From Pedobacter ginsenosidimutans (lineage in GTDB: Bacteria; Bacteroidota; Bacteroidia; Sphingobacteriales; Sphingobacteriaceae), in the NCBI RefSeq assembly GCF_001442625.1, contig NZ_LMZQ01000011.1:1-64000 (forward strand): a DNA stretch of 64,000 nt, given 5' to 3'. The notes under the pieces were generated by a model. That model had not been told where the DNA came from. It was given only the letters and a program-made list of their open reading frames with translations, and ran no database searches. The translations under genes and the position numbers were made by a program. Shown one piece after another: positions 23,565 to 33,661 of this stretch; positions within the stretch are counted from its first letter, which is position 1; each line of letters starts with the position of its first letter.

Positions 23565-25541
23565 TTATTTTTGTGTAATTCCTTTCCAATTATCTGTTCT
23601 GAAAGGGATGGCAGGCAAACCTTCGGCATTTATCAGGTTACATTCTGGATTATCAGCCCAGGCATAACGTACAGCTACAGGCTGAGGGACTTTATTGCTA
23701 TAAACGATAATTTCACTCCCTTCAATTTTAGCATCAGCCCAGTAAAAGTGTTTATCTTTACCTGCAATGGCGAAACCAGTAAGCATTTTGCCATTTTTAG
23801 TCGCAAGCCCACTTTCGGCATTAGAGAATCGGATACGAATATGTTCTCCGGCTTTGGAAAAACTTTTCATTATTGGGCCAGATGCTGTGATATTCTGTTT
23901 ATATACAAGTTTATTGGCAACAAGAGCAAGCCTGCGGCCAACCTCCTGTTTATTACCAGGATGAATGTTATCTGGCTCTCCGATATCGATAGTGTTAGAC
24001 ATTCCGGTGTTGGGTTGCGATAAGGTTAGCGACTGGGCCTCTCTAAGCTCGGCCCATTCACTTTCGGAAGGAAGCGGCTGTATTTTTTTGTAATTTGCCA
24101 GCTGAACATAGAGAAATGGCAGATCGCCCTGTTTCCAACGTTTTCGCCAATCTTTGATCATCATCGGGAATAACTTACGGTAATTGTAGGCCGCAGTATC
24201 ATTTGCTTCACCCTGGTACCAAATAAATCCTTTAATTCTATATGGGATCAGCGGATTAATCATTGAATTGAAAAGCAATGAAGGATAATATTGGTAATTA
24301 CGATTTTTAGGTATAGTTGGCTCTAAATCTTTTTGATACTTCCAGGTACCGGCCAACGGTACTCTTGCAGTACCATTTGTAATATACATTTCATCTGCCG
24401 GAGGATTTAACCCACCGTTACCCCAAAGCATTGCCAGCCTGAGCGTAACCACATTCTCCCCATTTTTCAGTATTTTGGCAGGAATAGTATATTGCTGTCC
24501 AGGATCAGTATTCCATACCGTCTTACAAATTTCAGTACCATTGAAATAAAGGGAATAATTTACATCTGGTTTTCCAATATGGAGTGTTAAGTCAGATTTT
24601 GAAAAATTTTCCGGTAAAATGATTTTTTTGCGCATCCAGATCATTCCCTCATATTGCCCGATCCCAAAATCTTTGATCAGCTTAGGCATTTCGATTACCG
24701 GCCATCCCGAATCATTATAGTCTGGCTGTGATATGATTTTATCTGAATTATGCTGTGGATGGTAAACAATATCCCAGCAACGGACCTGGTCAAGACTATC
24801 CTGTACAAAATCCTGCTCACTTAAGGTATCGTTTGCCATGGTTTTTGTTTTGGTAATTGGAGAGGAAAGCAATTTTTCCCGACTTGTCCAGGATTCGATT
24901 GGTGTTCCACCCCAGGTGCTTTGGATGATCCCAATAGGAACACCCTCGTCTCGATGTATTTTTTTTGCAAAATAATAAGCAACTGCTGAGAACTGCGGTA
25001 CATTTTCAGCGCTACAAACTTTCCAATTTCCGCCTGTAATATCCTGTTGAGGCGTTAATTTCTTCACATGAGTTACTTGAAATAAACGTATTTCAGGAAA
25101 ATCTGCCTTGGCTATTTCATCATCTGCATTTAGGGCCTGCTTTACCGACCATTCCATATTGGACTGCCCAGAAGCCAGCCACACATCGCCAATGAGGATT
25201 CCCTTCAATTCAACTTCGGCACCTTTTGTCCCCCATTCAGAAACTTTGAGTTTATATGGGCCGCCAGCTTTAAATACAGGGAAATACACCATCCACTTCC
25301 CATCCCGGTCTGCAGTTGTATTAACGCGAAACTCTCCAAGCTCAGCGATGAGGCGCTTACCAGGTACAGCACTCCCCCAAACAGGAATTTTGATACCCCG
25401 CTGGAGAACCATATTATCACCAAATACCTTTGCTACAGTAATTTGGGCAAAGCCGCGTAACTGAATAAAATTAAGTATTATAAAAAAGGCAAAGCATATT
25501 TGCACTTTCCACCTGTTTATTTTTGCCAATAAAAAAATCAT
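23565..25541 (-). CDS. SGNH-family sialate-O-acetylesterase-like carbohydrate esterase
   Basis: 658 residues. The N-terminus holds a hydrophobic signal (CFAFFIILNFIQLRGFA). Block I is DVWLASGQSNMEWSV with the nucleophile Ser; the glycine/oxyanion block is IKGFIWYQGEAND; the His of the triad lies in DNIHPGNK. A jelly-roll insertion (residues about 265-390) splits the SGNH domain, as in this family. In PULs such proteins usually deacetylate hemicellulose or pectin rather than sialic acid, so the name describes homology, not substrate. It lies 20 bp after the GH39 remnant and 54 bp before GH43. Confidence 0.85.
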   Translation of the reverse strand: MIFLLAKINRWKVQICFAFFIILNFIQLRGFAQITVAKVFGDNMVLQRGIKIPVWGSAVPGKRLIAELGEFRVNTTADRDGKWMVYFPVFKAGGPYKLKVSEWGTKGAEVELKGILIGDVWLASGQSNMEWSVKQALNADDEIAKADFPEIRLFQVTHVKKLTPQQDITGGNWKVCSAENVPQFSAVAYYFAKKIHRDEGVPIGIIQSTWGGTPIESWTSREKLLSSPITKTKTMANDTLSEQDFVQDSLDQVRCWDIVYHPQHNSDKIISQPDYNDSGWPVIEMPKLIKDFGIGQYEGMIWMRKKIILPENFSKSDLTLHIGKPDVNYSLYFNGTEICKTVWNTDPGQQYTIPAKILKNGENVVTLRLAMLWGNGGLNPPADEMYITNGTARVPLAGTWKYQKDLEPTIPKNRNYQYYPSLLFNSMINPLIPYRIKGFIWYQGEANDTAAYNYRKLFPMMIKDWRKRWKQGDLPFLYVQLANYKKIQPLPSESEWAELREAQSLTLSQPNTGMSNTIDIGEPDNIHPGNKQEVGRRLALVANKLVYKQNITASGPIMKSFSKAGEHIRIRFSNAESGLATKNGKMLTGFAIAGKDKHFYWADAKIEGSEIIVYSNKVPQPVAVRYAWADNPECNLINAEGLPAIPFRTDNWKGITQK

Positions 25542-25561
25542 ATCCTTTTAAAAATTATGAT

Positions 25562-25753
25562 TTAAACCTTAACTGCCAGGCCTGCACAAACGCATTCATT
25601 AAACATGGTATTCAATTCGTCAGCAGTTTTGCTGAAATCGACGTGTATTATTTGTTCCGGAGTGGATGGCCTGTTTTTTTTAAAATTTCGGGCTATTAAT
25701 CTTCCCGAAAATAAAAAAAGCAAAACGGCCAATAACCAAAGATTTTTTTGCAT
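25562..25753 (-). pseudogene. Truncated GH39 beta-xylosidase (N-terminal stub)
   Basis: 63 residues: an intact signal peptide followed by IHVDFSKTADELNTMFNECVCAGLA, then VKV and stop. GH39 xylosidases of this phylum begin their mature part with a very similar strand leading into MFNECVGAGRANEG. Here the match ends right at the AGR position and roughly 450 further residues are missing. The remnant keeps its place in the operon between GH5 and the SGNH esterase. It cannot be catalytic; only the exported stub could be made. The assignment rests on one recognisable motif. Confidence 0.6.
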
Positions 25754-25924
25754 TTGTGTGTGCGTGTGTGTGTATTTCCCTGAAGTTGGAAGCGCTCCGT
25801 CCTGATTTCCATCAATAGTAGCGCTTCCTTATCTCCAGAAAGTTTATATTTTACTAAACAGTAATTGATCAGGCAACGAACATTTATGTTTGGGTTTAAT
25901 TTTATAGTGTAATATTACTGTTTT

Positions 25925-27400
25925 CTACTTACCGGCTGTAACAAGGGCATTTATGGTACCTTGATCAAGCACAGCATTGTTTCTACGGTCTAAAGCACCA
26001 CCGGTATCCCAAAAGAAAGGCTTAAGGCCAAATTGAATAGCCTGTTTGGTTACATAGTTATTCCAATAATCAACGGAAGCATTGTGTTTAGCCAAATCTA
26101 AAGGAACGTTATTAGTACCTCCCCTTTTATAAGCACCGTACTCACCCAGTATCACTGGAATTCCTTTATCTATAAATTTGGCTTTCATCAGACCAAAGGA
26201 CCTAATATGTTCGCCCTCCTCAGCCCAGGTGGCATTACGGTCAGGCTCAATGGTAGAGTGGTAGCCTGTTCCCCAGTAATAGAACATTTTGCCCCAATTT
26301 GCATCATTGTCGAGTATTGTAAATTGCGAAGGCGTATAATTGTGCACTTCTACCATTAAGCGATTAGGAACTTGATCTGTAGGTAAGCTATTCATTAAAG
26401 TGTTAGATTTATCCTCATTGGTACTAGGCCCCTGAACAACCAGCACCCGGTAACTGTTTCTACCACCGGTAGCGCGAACTGCATTGATAAATGTTTGGTG
26501 ATAACCATTGAGTATGGCCATCTGTTCTGCATTTTCTACCTCAGGTTCGTTGGCGCTGGCAAACATCAGGTGCTCGTCGAAATCTCTCATGGTTGTAGCA
26601 ATCTGCTCCCAATATGCTTTTTGCTTTGCATTAACGGAATCTTTTTTAGCTGCATTAACATTCTTTTCCAGCCAGCCACCATCCCAATGGATATTAAGCA
26701 GCACGTACATGTCATTATCAACACAATATTTAACCACCTCTTTAACGCGGTTAAGCCACGCAGGGTCAATGGTAGCTTTTGATCGGTCACTCAAATGTTT
26801 CCAATCCCAGGAACAAGGAATTCTTATGGCATTAAAACCTGTTTGTTTTACAAATTTCACATAAGACTCAGTAATCTGCGGATTACCCCATCCACTTTCG
26901 CTTCCTGGAGATTCCATGGTATTTCCAATGTTCCACCCTAATTTCATTTTGGCTGCCAATTGCACGGCTGTGCTATTCATCCCTGTTTGATCAGGGGCTT
27001 TGGGCGATGTATTGTAGGAAGGATATAGTGTGCTCGTTTGCGATACCGTAACTCTTCGGGCCTGTCCGTTATCTGAGTTAACCACCATTACCGCAGAACG
27101 GGTAACGCCTGTAAGGTTAGGCATTGCGGTTAACTTTAATTCGGTATTTCCTTCACTTCCTGCAGTCTGGCTGATCTGCAACCAAAGATCGGCAGGATTT
27201 TTAGTATTCCATTTACCATTGCTGGTAACCGTTATATTGGAGATGCCTCCATCGGGCTGAAAAGCAACTTCCGATAAAGAGATACTAAGTTGCGGCTGCA
27301 CGTCCTCCTTCTTTTTGCAAAATGCAGTAAAAAGAGTAAGTGACAGCAATACTAAAATAGCTAATTGTCTTTTATTTTTTTTACTTCTAAAATGATTCAT
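25925..27400 (-). CDS. GH5 endo-glycanase lipoprotein with BACON domain
   Basis: 491 residues. Lipobox TAFC puts Cys28 at the mature N-terminus. Residues about 37-125 are a BACON domain (ISLSEVAFQPDGGISNITVTS, ending VTVSQTS), a spacer common in surface GH5 endoglucanases. The barrel (about 150-485) opens KLGWNIGNTMES, with acid/base Glu in FASANEPEV (about 282) and nucleophile Glu in VILGEYGAYKR (about 418). It is the only endo-acting enzyme in this operon and is probably displayed on the cell surface to make the first cut. Relatives act on xyloglucan, mixed-linkage or other beta-glucans; subfamily not assigned. The barrel is closely similar to that of 34472-36169. Confidence 0.9.
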   Translation of the reverse strand: MNHFRSKKNKRQLAILVLLSLTLFTAFCKKKEDVQPQLSISLSEVAFQPDGGISNITVTSNGKWNTKNPADLWLQISQTAGSEGNTELKLTAMPNLTGVTRSAVMVVNSDNGQARRVTVSQTSTLYPSYNTSPKAPDQTGMNSTAVQLAAKMKLGWNIGNTMESPGSESGWGNPQITESYVKFVKQTGFNAIRIPCSWDWKHLSDRSKATIDPAWLNRVKEVVKYCVDNDMYVLLNIHWDGGWLEKNVNAAKKDSVNAKQKAYWEQIATTMRDFDEHLMFASANEPEVENAEQMAILNGYHQTFINAVRATGGRNSYRVLVVQGPSTNEDKSNTLMNSLPTDQVPNRLMVEVHNYTPSQFTILDNDANWGKMFYYWGTGYHSTIEPDRNATWAEEGEHIRSFGLMKAKFIDKGIPVILGEYGAYKRGGTNNVPLDLAKHNASVDYWNNYVTKQAIQFGLKPFFWDTGGALDRRNNAVLDQGTINALVTAGK

Positions 27401-27497
27401 TATTTACTTATGTTCTAAAATGATAGATGATTTTTCTTATTAAAAATGCTAAGGAAGCAAATTACAGGCTTGTGAAATTACAGGCCTGTAATTTGTT

Positions 27498-28709
27498 TTA
27501 TTTGATTCTTACCACTCTGATGTTATCTACAGCTGCTTCAAAGTTCTCGACCATTGTTGTGCCGTCATTAATGAAAGTAAAATTAATGGCTCCATTTCCT
27601 TGAGCACCAACAAGCGCTGTTAAGTTTGAGGCTGGTAATCCATTATTTAGAAAGTTTGACAGCGGAATGGCGACGGTTTGCCAACCATTGGTTTTGAAGG
27701 GCGTACTTGAGCCATTAACGTTCTTCCACGGTCTATAAACTGCAGCATAATTAAATGCGAAATCCTTCACAACCTGGAGCGTACCATTAACCCATGGTTT
27801 ATTTACTGCTATTTCAAATTTAAGCGCATAGTGACTTAGCGAATCAGACAAATTTGCAGTTGGAACCCACTGTACAGAATTTGTATTCATCGAACGCCCG
27901 CCTTCCCACCAGCTTCCATTCCCCGCAGGAACCTTTGATGCTTTCATCACACCATAATTACCAGTATGTCCAGGGTAATTTACAGCACTGTTTGAAACAT
28001 CAGAGCCCCAAGCCAAAGTATTTACATCATCATAATTATTTAACATCCCAGTGGCATAATCATGAACATTATAAAAAGTTTTGGCCTCTCCTGCTTTGGT
28101 CACAACCGTAACGATTCCGCCATTTGTAAGGCCGGCAGGTACTACCAGACTAATGGATGTGCCATCGTTAGATCCGGTAAAAGCCGTTACATCTTGGCCA
28201 GCGTAGTTTACGCGCTTGATAAAAAAGAAATTCAATCCATTTATCCGTACAGAATCTCCAGGGTTAGCGCTCTCATTTGATATACCGGTTATGGTTGGCG
28301 CCGGGGCTACTATCGGAAATGAAAAAGTTGTTTCTCCGTGGGTGGTTACATAACGTATCGTATTAAGCTGCGATGGTTCAACTGTAGGAAATGCAATTAC
28401 TGCAGGCATTAACACAATTGCACTGGTATCAGAAAACCAGGAATCGTTAAAAGAGCCTTTAACACCATTAAAATATATCTGAAGCGCACCTCTTAAATTT
28501 TTCCCGGTAATTACAATCCATTTTCCGGTACCTACCCTAGTGATCAGCGAGTCGCCCGGACTGGCAACATAATTCCGTATCCCGGTAATTTCCGGCGAAC
28601 CGGAAGAAGAGGATGATGTTTCTTTTTTACAACCCTGTTGTATAAAAAAGATTATGGCAATTAAAACAAGTAACAAATGGCTATTAGCCCTGTTCAATAA
28701 TTTTTTCAT
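27498..28709 (-). CDS. Surface glycan-binding lipoprotein with IPT/TIG domains (SusE-position)
   Basis: 403 residues with lipobox IQQGC. Two IPT/TIG Ig-like domains lie at about 38-130 and 135-215 (EITGIRNYVASPGDSL, TITGISNESANPGDSV). The C-terminal half (about 220-403) is Trp/Asn-rich (GSWWEGGRSMN, PWKNVNGSS) and ends ENFEAAVDNIRVVRIK, resembling glycan-binding domains of PUL surface proteins. It follows SusD by 31 bp, the usual position for SGBP-B. Role: capture of the polysaccharide at the cell surface. No catalytic motif is seen. Confidence 0.85.
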   Translation of the reverse strand: MKKLLNRANSHLLLVLIAIIFFIQQGCKKETSSSSSGSPEITGIRNYVASPGDSLITRVGTGKWIVITGKNLRGALQIYFNGVKGSFNDSWFSDTSAIVLMPAVIAFPTVEPSQLNTIRYVTTHGETTFSFPIVAPAPTITGISNESANPGDSVRINGLNFFFIKRVNYAGQDVTAFTGSNDGTSISLVVPAGLTNGGIVTVVTKAGEAKTFYNVHDYATGMLNNYDDVNTLAWGSDVSNSAVNYPGHTGNYGVMKASKVPAGNGSWWEGGRSMNTNSVQWVPTANLSDSLSHYALKFEIAVNKPWVNGTLQVVKDFAFNYAAVYRPWKNVNGSSTPFKTNGWQTVAIPLSNFLNNGLPASNLTALVGAQGNGAINFTFINDGTTMVENFEAAVDNIRVVRIK

Positions 28710-28740
28710 ATTAATCTCAATTAATAATTAGTGCTGTTAA

Positions 28741-30321
28741 TTAATAGTATGCTACCGGTGGATCCAACAGTTTAGGATCGGCGGTTATCTCTGTTGCAGG
28801 GATAGGTAGCGTAAATGTGGCTATGGTTGGCGGCGTGATTACGATACCACTGGTATTTCTGGTTTTCTTTCCCGTAGCCGGATCATAGGTGAATTGCACC
28901 CTTGTATTTTTTGAAATCTGGTTGCTTAGCAGTGTAATTGCTCCTTGTGGATTATAATAGGAAAGACGGACTAGATCAAACCAGTACTGCCCTTCAAATG
29001 CCAGTTCAATCCTTCTTTCATTTCTAAGCGTCTCCGCTGTGATTGTTGTTACAGGATCAACGCCAGCCCTTTTTCTGATCATGTTGAAAACCCTTAAGGC
29101 TTCGGCATCTGAAGTTGAACTATTGGTGCCCAGTAGCGCCTCCACATATACCAGGTAAACATCTGCCAGACGTAAAACCGTATTATGTTCGGTAGAAGAC
29201 CAGATGTCCATCGTTGGTGCATTATTATCGACGGCTGTGCCAACAATGTGTTTTTTAACACTGCAAGATGTGGCCGTATAGCCTCCACCTGCGGCATTCA
29301 GCTCTGGGTAATGATCACCCGTAAGCATGAAAGTAGCTTTCCTACGTATGGAATCCTGAGGCGTGTACAAACTATCCAAATCAAATGTGGGACCTATTGC
29401 TCCACCCCATCCACCGCCGGGAGGAACTACGCTCCCGCTGGGTGCAAACTGGGTTTGGATCGCATTACCATTTCCATAACCTACACCGGGTGCCCACTGG
29501 AAAGCAAAGAGCGATTCTGAATTATCGTTAAATTGTGTCCTGAAAAGATTGTAATAACTTGGTAATAGCGTTAAACCACTGGTATTGATCACATTTTTGG
29601 CATAAAATGCAGCACTGTCAAGGTCTGATTGACTTCTGCTCCCTCCTAAACCAGCTTTGGTTAGGTATACCTTAGCCAGCATACCCTGCGCAGACCAGGT
29701 AGTTACGCGGCCTGCCTGATCGCGTGTTGGTAAAGCAGTAGCTGCAAAACGAAGATCGTTAACGATAAAACGATAAACGTCGGCAAGGCGATGACGGGGC
29801 AATAGCGGTTCTTTGATCAGTTTATCATTATCTTCTATTATAGGCACTGCCCCCCACAACTGCGCCAGATGAAAATATGCCGTGGCACGCAAAAATTTTA
29901 GCTCGCCAAGGGCACCGTTTTTGTTTTTCAGCGGTATGCTATCTGCTGCTTTGGTATTGATAGCCTTAATATTGGTGTTACAGTGTGCTACTATTTTATA
30001 AAAACAGCGCCAGGATGTTCCAATTTGTCCGTTATTGCTGGTTACCGCAAAGGAAGTTAACTGGGCAAGGTCGGCATTATAGGGCTGCAGCATATTGCCG
30101 CTCAGAATATCGCCAATGCCAAGTAATGGAAAATTATTCCAATCAGACCATGGCTGCGCATAAAGGGCAGCTGTGACAAGCCTTAAGTCTGAAGAGCTCT
30201 TATAAAAATTATCTGTTGTTATTTGCGACAAGGGCGCTCTATCCAGAAAATCTTTTTTACAGCCGCTTATTATTATGGCAGCGGCGAATAAAGTGAGTAT
30301 GTATAATTTAATATGTTTCAT
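28741..30321 (-). CDS. susD: SusD/RagB-family nutrient-binding lipoprotein
   Basis: 526 residues with lipobox IISGC (Cys21) followed by KKDFLDRAPLSQITTDNFYKSSSDL, the standard opening of SusD-like proteins. The TPR-like helical core (LRATAYFHLAQLWGAVPI) and the C-terminal signature ERRIELAFEGQYWFDLVRL are present. It caps the SusC barrel on the outer membrane and hands oligosaccharides to it. SusC ends 10 bp upstream. The symbol denotes family, not the starch system. Confidence 0.95.
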   Translation of the reverse strand: MKHIKLYILTLFAAAIIISGCKKDFLDRAPLSQITTDNFYKSSSDLRLVTAALYAQPWSDWNNFPLLGIGDILSGNMLQPYNADLAQLTSFAVTSNNGQIGTSWRCFYKIVAHCNTNIKAINTKAADSIPLKNKNGALGELKFLRATAYFHLAQLWGAVPIIEDNDKLIKEPLLPRHRLADVYRFIVNDLRFAATALPTRDQAGRVTTWSAQGMLAKVYLTKAGLGGSRSQSDLDSAAFYAKNVINTSGLTLLPSYYNLFRTQFNDNSESLFAFQWAPGVGYGNGNAIQTQFAPSGSVVPPGGGWGGAIGPTFDLDSLYTPQDSIRRKATFMLTGDHYPELNAAGGGYTATSCSVKKHIVGTAVDNNAPTMDIWSSTEHNTVLRLADVYLVYVEALLGTNSSTSDAEALRVFNMIRKRAGVDPVTTITAETLRNERRIELAFEGQYWFDLVRLSYYNPQGAITLLSNQISKNTRVQFTYDPATGKKTRNTSGIVITPPTIATFTLPIPATEITADPKLLDPPVAYY

Positions 30322-30331
30322 AATTTTGGTC

Positions 30332-33300
30332 TTAGTTGTTTAAAATAGAGATGTTGGCACCAATAGTAAACACACGTGGCTGCGCATAATATCCATTATC
30401 TACACCTGCTGCTAAGGGATTCCATGAACCTATCTCAGGATCGTAACCTTTATATTTTGTAATTGTAAACACGTTGGTTACCTGGGCATAGAGGCGCAAG
30501 TTTTTCAGGTGGATTTTAGATAAAAGACTCTCTTTAAAATTATATCCCAGTGTAATGCTTTTGCACCTTATAAAAGAACCATCTTCGATATATTTGCTCG
30601 AAAAACGTTGGTTGTCGTTACCGCTGGACTGACTGATTCTGGTGATACTGGTTTCGGGATTGGTAATATATACGTTGTTGATATCAGTAGCAGAACCGGC
30701 AGGATTAATTAACCCTATGCGGGCAAAATCTCCCACATTTCTAAAGTATCCAAAATTCTGATTCGGGTTTTCGGCATCTACCCTTACCTGATTATAAAGT
30801 TTATTGCCGTAATTGCCGGCCATAAAAATATTCAGGTCGAAGTTTTTATAATTAAAGCTGTTGTTTATTCCAAACTGGAATTTCGGAATTGGCGAACCTA
30901 AATAAACCTGGTCGCTTTCATCGATCACGCCATCGTTATTTTGATCCTTAAATATAACATCACCTACCCATACGCCTCCCGAACCATTGGTAATTGGTAT
31001 TGGAAGACCTCCTTTTTGCGGCAAGGCAGGATACTTTTTAAAATCTTCTGCATTTTTATAGGTACCCAGCGCTTCATAACCATAATATTCGCCAATCGAT
31101 CGGCCCACCGTTGATTTGGTAATTGCTGTACTGCCTGCATAACCATATAGTGCAGCAGCATCGGTATTTAAAGTGAGGATTTTATTGTTGTTACGGGAAA
31201 ATGTCAGATTACTTCTCCAGTTGAAGTTTTTAGATTTAATATTATGGCTGGTTACAGAAAATTCAATCCCTTTATTGCTCACAGAACCGATATTGATATA
31301 AGGTGACTGGATCGATCCCGGGGCATAGCCTGTAGCATCAACCATACCTGAATATAATGGTAAGGTGAGGCTTAACAATAAGTTATCCGTTCTTTTATAA
31401 TACGCATCTATCGAAAAGTCGACCCTTCTGTTCAGTATACTTACATCCAGACCGGTATTATATCCTTTTGTTGTTTCCCATTTTACATCGGGATTGCCAC
31501 TGGTAGCGATCAACTGCGAATTACCCGATAATGATGTTGCTACAGTAGTTAAAGTTGAACCGTAGGCATAATCACGAATATTTTGGTTATTCTGCAAACC
31601 ATATCCTATCCTAAGTTTCAGATCATCGATCGCTTTTACGTCTTTAAGAAATTTTTCCTGTTTAAGTTTCCAGGCGAATGCACCAGAATAAGTGGTTACC
31701 CATCTGTTATTAGCTGCAAATTTGGATGACCCATCATTACGGACGTTAAGCGTAATATTATACTTATCATCGTATTTAAAATCAATACGACCGAAATAGG
31801 ACTCTCCAGCTGTTTGCCCTTTATCACCAGAGTTGGTTGCCGTTGTGGCATCACCACCATTTATGGCCTGTACATTATTGCTGGGAAAATTTGTTCTCTT
31901 TGCCGATACGTTTTCATAATCCCACAGCTTAGACTCGTGCCCAACCATTGCATTCAGGTTATATTTGCTGGCAAAAGAATGTGAGTAGGTTAGGTAATTG
32001 GTAAGGGAATAAAATGTATTTTTTCCGCTAAAATAAGTTGCCGAATTAGAAGTCTTGGAGTAAGCGCCCATGGTATAAATAGGATCAAACTGATCTTCGG
32101 TAGCCGTCGTAAAATTCCCTGATATCTCATTGCGTAGTGTAAGTCCTTTAGTAAACTGAACTTCAGCATAAGCATTTCCGAATAACTCGTAGCGGTTTTT
32201 AAGGTCTTTTACAATTTTTGCCAAAGCAAATGGATTGGTTCCCGTAGCGCCATAAATATTGGGATCATTGCCACCCCAGGTACCATCTGGATTTACCACA
32301 TTTACATCCGGCGTTTGATTTAACGCCTGCCTGATTACGCCTGATTGAGAAGTAGTTACATTTTCTTTTACATTTGCCAATTGCAGGCTCACCCCCATTT
32401 TTAACCAATCGGTTGTTTTGTTATCCAGGTTTAAGCGGCTTGAGATCCTTCTGAAATCCGATCCCAAAGCAATTCCGTCCTGAGAAAAATAAGTTCCTGA
32501 GAGATAATATTTTGTTCTGGCATCGCCTCCTGTAAGAGCCACATTATGATTCTGCATCAGCGCGGTCCTGAATAAGGCTTTTTGCCAATCCGTTCCCACA
32601 CCAAGGTATGCCGGATTTGCAAACTGCGGTCTGAGATCATAACCAATAATCGCGGCCTTTTCATTCATAAAGGTTGCATATTCCCTGAGGTTCATCACAT
32701 CATAGTATTTGGGCAATGCCTGAGCACCGGCATATCCATCATAACTGATTACCGGTGGACCAGAAATCCCCCGCTTGGTAGTGATGATAACCACACCGTT
32801 GGTTGCCTGTGCGCCATAAATAGCTGTAGCGGATGCATCCTTCAAAATATCTATTGAAGCGATTTCTGAGGGATTGATGCTGGATAATGGATTTGTACCC
32901 TTATCACCTGTTGAAGGCAAGATCTGAAGACCATCTACTACATATAAGGGAGGGTTATTGCTAAAGCCTGAGAGTCCACGGATCTGAACCGAGACACCAC
33001 CACCGGGCTGGCCCGAAATCTGCTGTACTACAACGCCGGGAACTTTTCCCTGCAGTGCCTGATCAACAGTAGTAGGCTGTGTTCTAAGGAGTTCTTTGCC
33101 AGAAATCGAAGATATAGATCCCGTAAGATCACTCCTGGCCTTATCACCATAGCCAATTACAACAACTTCATCTAGTTTTGTAGATTCGATCCTTAAAATA
33201 ACATTGATGATGCTACCATCACCTATCATTATTTCCTGTGATTGAAAACCGATCATTTTGAAAACAAGTACATCTCCAGTATTTGCCCTTATAGAATACT

Positions 33301-33502
33301 GTCCCTGTTCATTTGTTGATACAGCCGTGTTCTTAGCCTTGAGCAGCACAGTCGCTCCGCGCAAGGGTGCGGGATTATCGCTCCCTACGATCTTTCCTGT
33401 AATCTGCCTCTCCTGAGCATAGCTTTTTAAGTGCAGAAGCACTAAGAAAATTACCACCAGCAAAAAAGCCGGTAATTTCCGAATAGAAATTGTTTGGTTC
33501 AT
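30332..33502 (-). CDS. susC: SusC/RagA TonB-dependent outer-membrane transporter
   Basis: 1056 residues from the ATG at 33502, preferred over the in-frame ATG at 33556 because it begins the signal peptide MNQTISIRKLPAFLLVV. After cleavage comes a CarboxypepD_reg-like domain (ITGKIVGSDNPAPLRGATV), the segment LDEVVVIGYGDKARSDLTG, the plug (VPGVVVQQISGQPGGGVSVQ, then PLYVVDGLQI and ASATAIYGAQATNGVVIITT) and a long beta-barrel with RFSSKYIEDGSFIRCKSITL near the C-terminus. It imports oligosaccharides made at the surface, using TonB energy. First gene of the minus-strand PUL; a promoter-like site lies at 33629-33636. Confidence 0.96.
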   Translation of the reverse strand: MNQTISIRKLPAFLLVVIFLVLLHLKSYAQERQITGKIVGSDNPAPLRGATVLLKAKNTAVSTNEQGQYSIRANTGDVLVFKMIGFQSQEIMIGDGSIINVILRIESTKLDEVVVIGYGDKARSDLTGSISSISGKELLRTQPTTVDQALQGKVPGVVVQQISGQPGGGVSVQIRGLSGFSNNPPLYVVDGLQILPSTGDKGTNPLSSINPSEIASIDILKDASATAIYGAQATNGVVIITTKRGISGPPVISYDGYAGAQALPKYYDVMNLREYATFMNEKAAIIGYDLRPQFANPAYLGVGTDWQKALFRTALMQNHNVALTGGDARTKYYLSGTYFSQDGIALGSDFRRISSRLNLDNKTTDWLKMGVSLQLANVKENVTTSQSGVIRQALNQTPDVNVVNPDGTWGGNDPNIYGATGTNPFALAKIVKDLKNRYELFGNAYAEVQFTKGLTLRNEISGNFTTATEDQFDPIYTMGAYSKTSNSATYFSGKNTFYSLTNYLTYSHSFASKYNLNAMVGHESKLWDYENVSAKRTNFPSNNVQAINGGDATTATNSGDKGQTAGESYFGRIDFKYDDKYNITLNVRNDGSSKFAANNRWVTTYSGAFAWKLKQEKFLKDVKAIDDLKLRIGYGLQNNQNIRDYAYGSTLTTVATSLSGNSQLIATSGNPDVKWETTKGYNTGLDVSILNRRVDFSIDAYYKRTDNLLLSLTLPLYSGMVDATGYAPGSIQSPYINIGSVSNKGIEFSVTSHNIKSKNFNWRSNLTFSRNNNKILTLNTDAAALYGYAGSTAITKSTVGRSIGEYYGYEALGTYKNAEDFKKYPALPQKGGLPIPITNGSGGVWVGDVIFKDQNNDGVIDESDQVYLGSPIPKFQFGINNSFNYKNFDLNIFMAGNYGNKLYNQVRVDAENPNQNFGYFRNVGDFARIGLINPAGSATDINNVYITNPETSITRISQSSGNDNQRFSSKYIEDGSFIRCKSITLGYNFKESLLSKIHLKNLRLYAQVTNVFTITKYKGYDPEIGSWNPLAAGVDNGYYAQPRVFTIGANISILNN

Positions 33503-33628
33503 ATTTGGTTTATTTTGGTTTGTTTCGCCCTTAATTAACGGCATCTCCAGGAACAACGAGACATAAGAGTTTATTCTTCCCTAACACTGACCCTAATTGC
33601 TTGCCATTAATTATTGGCTTTGAATATT

Positions 33629-33661
33629 CAAATATAGTTTCAAGTCAAATTGACGAATGCC
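33629..33661 (-). promoter_or_regulatory. Candidate SusC promoter with operator-like inverted repeat
   Basis: On the minus strand TATATTTG (33636-33629) fits the -7 consensus TAnnTTTG. No clean -33 TTG is seen at the right distance. Just upstream lies GTCAATTTGAC (in 33641-33661), an almost perfect inverted repeat within TTCGTCAATTTGACTTG. Its complement shares AAATTGACGAA with the conserved element at 58942-58971. That would suit a site bound by an activator. The leader would be about 125 bases. Confidence 0.4.

Noticed and set aside
25742..25785. TG-rich run (TGTGTGTGCGTGTGTGTG type) near the GH39 stub
   Set aside because: Short simple-sequence stretch only; no array of spaced repeats, so not CRISPR or a structured repeat.
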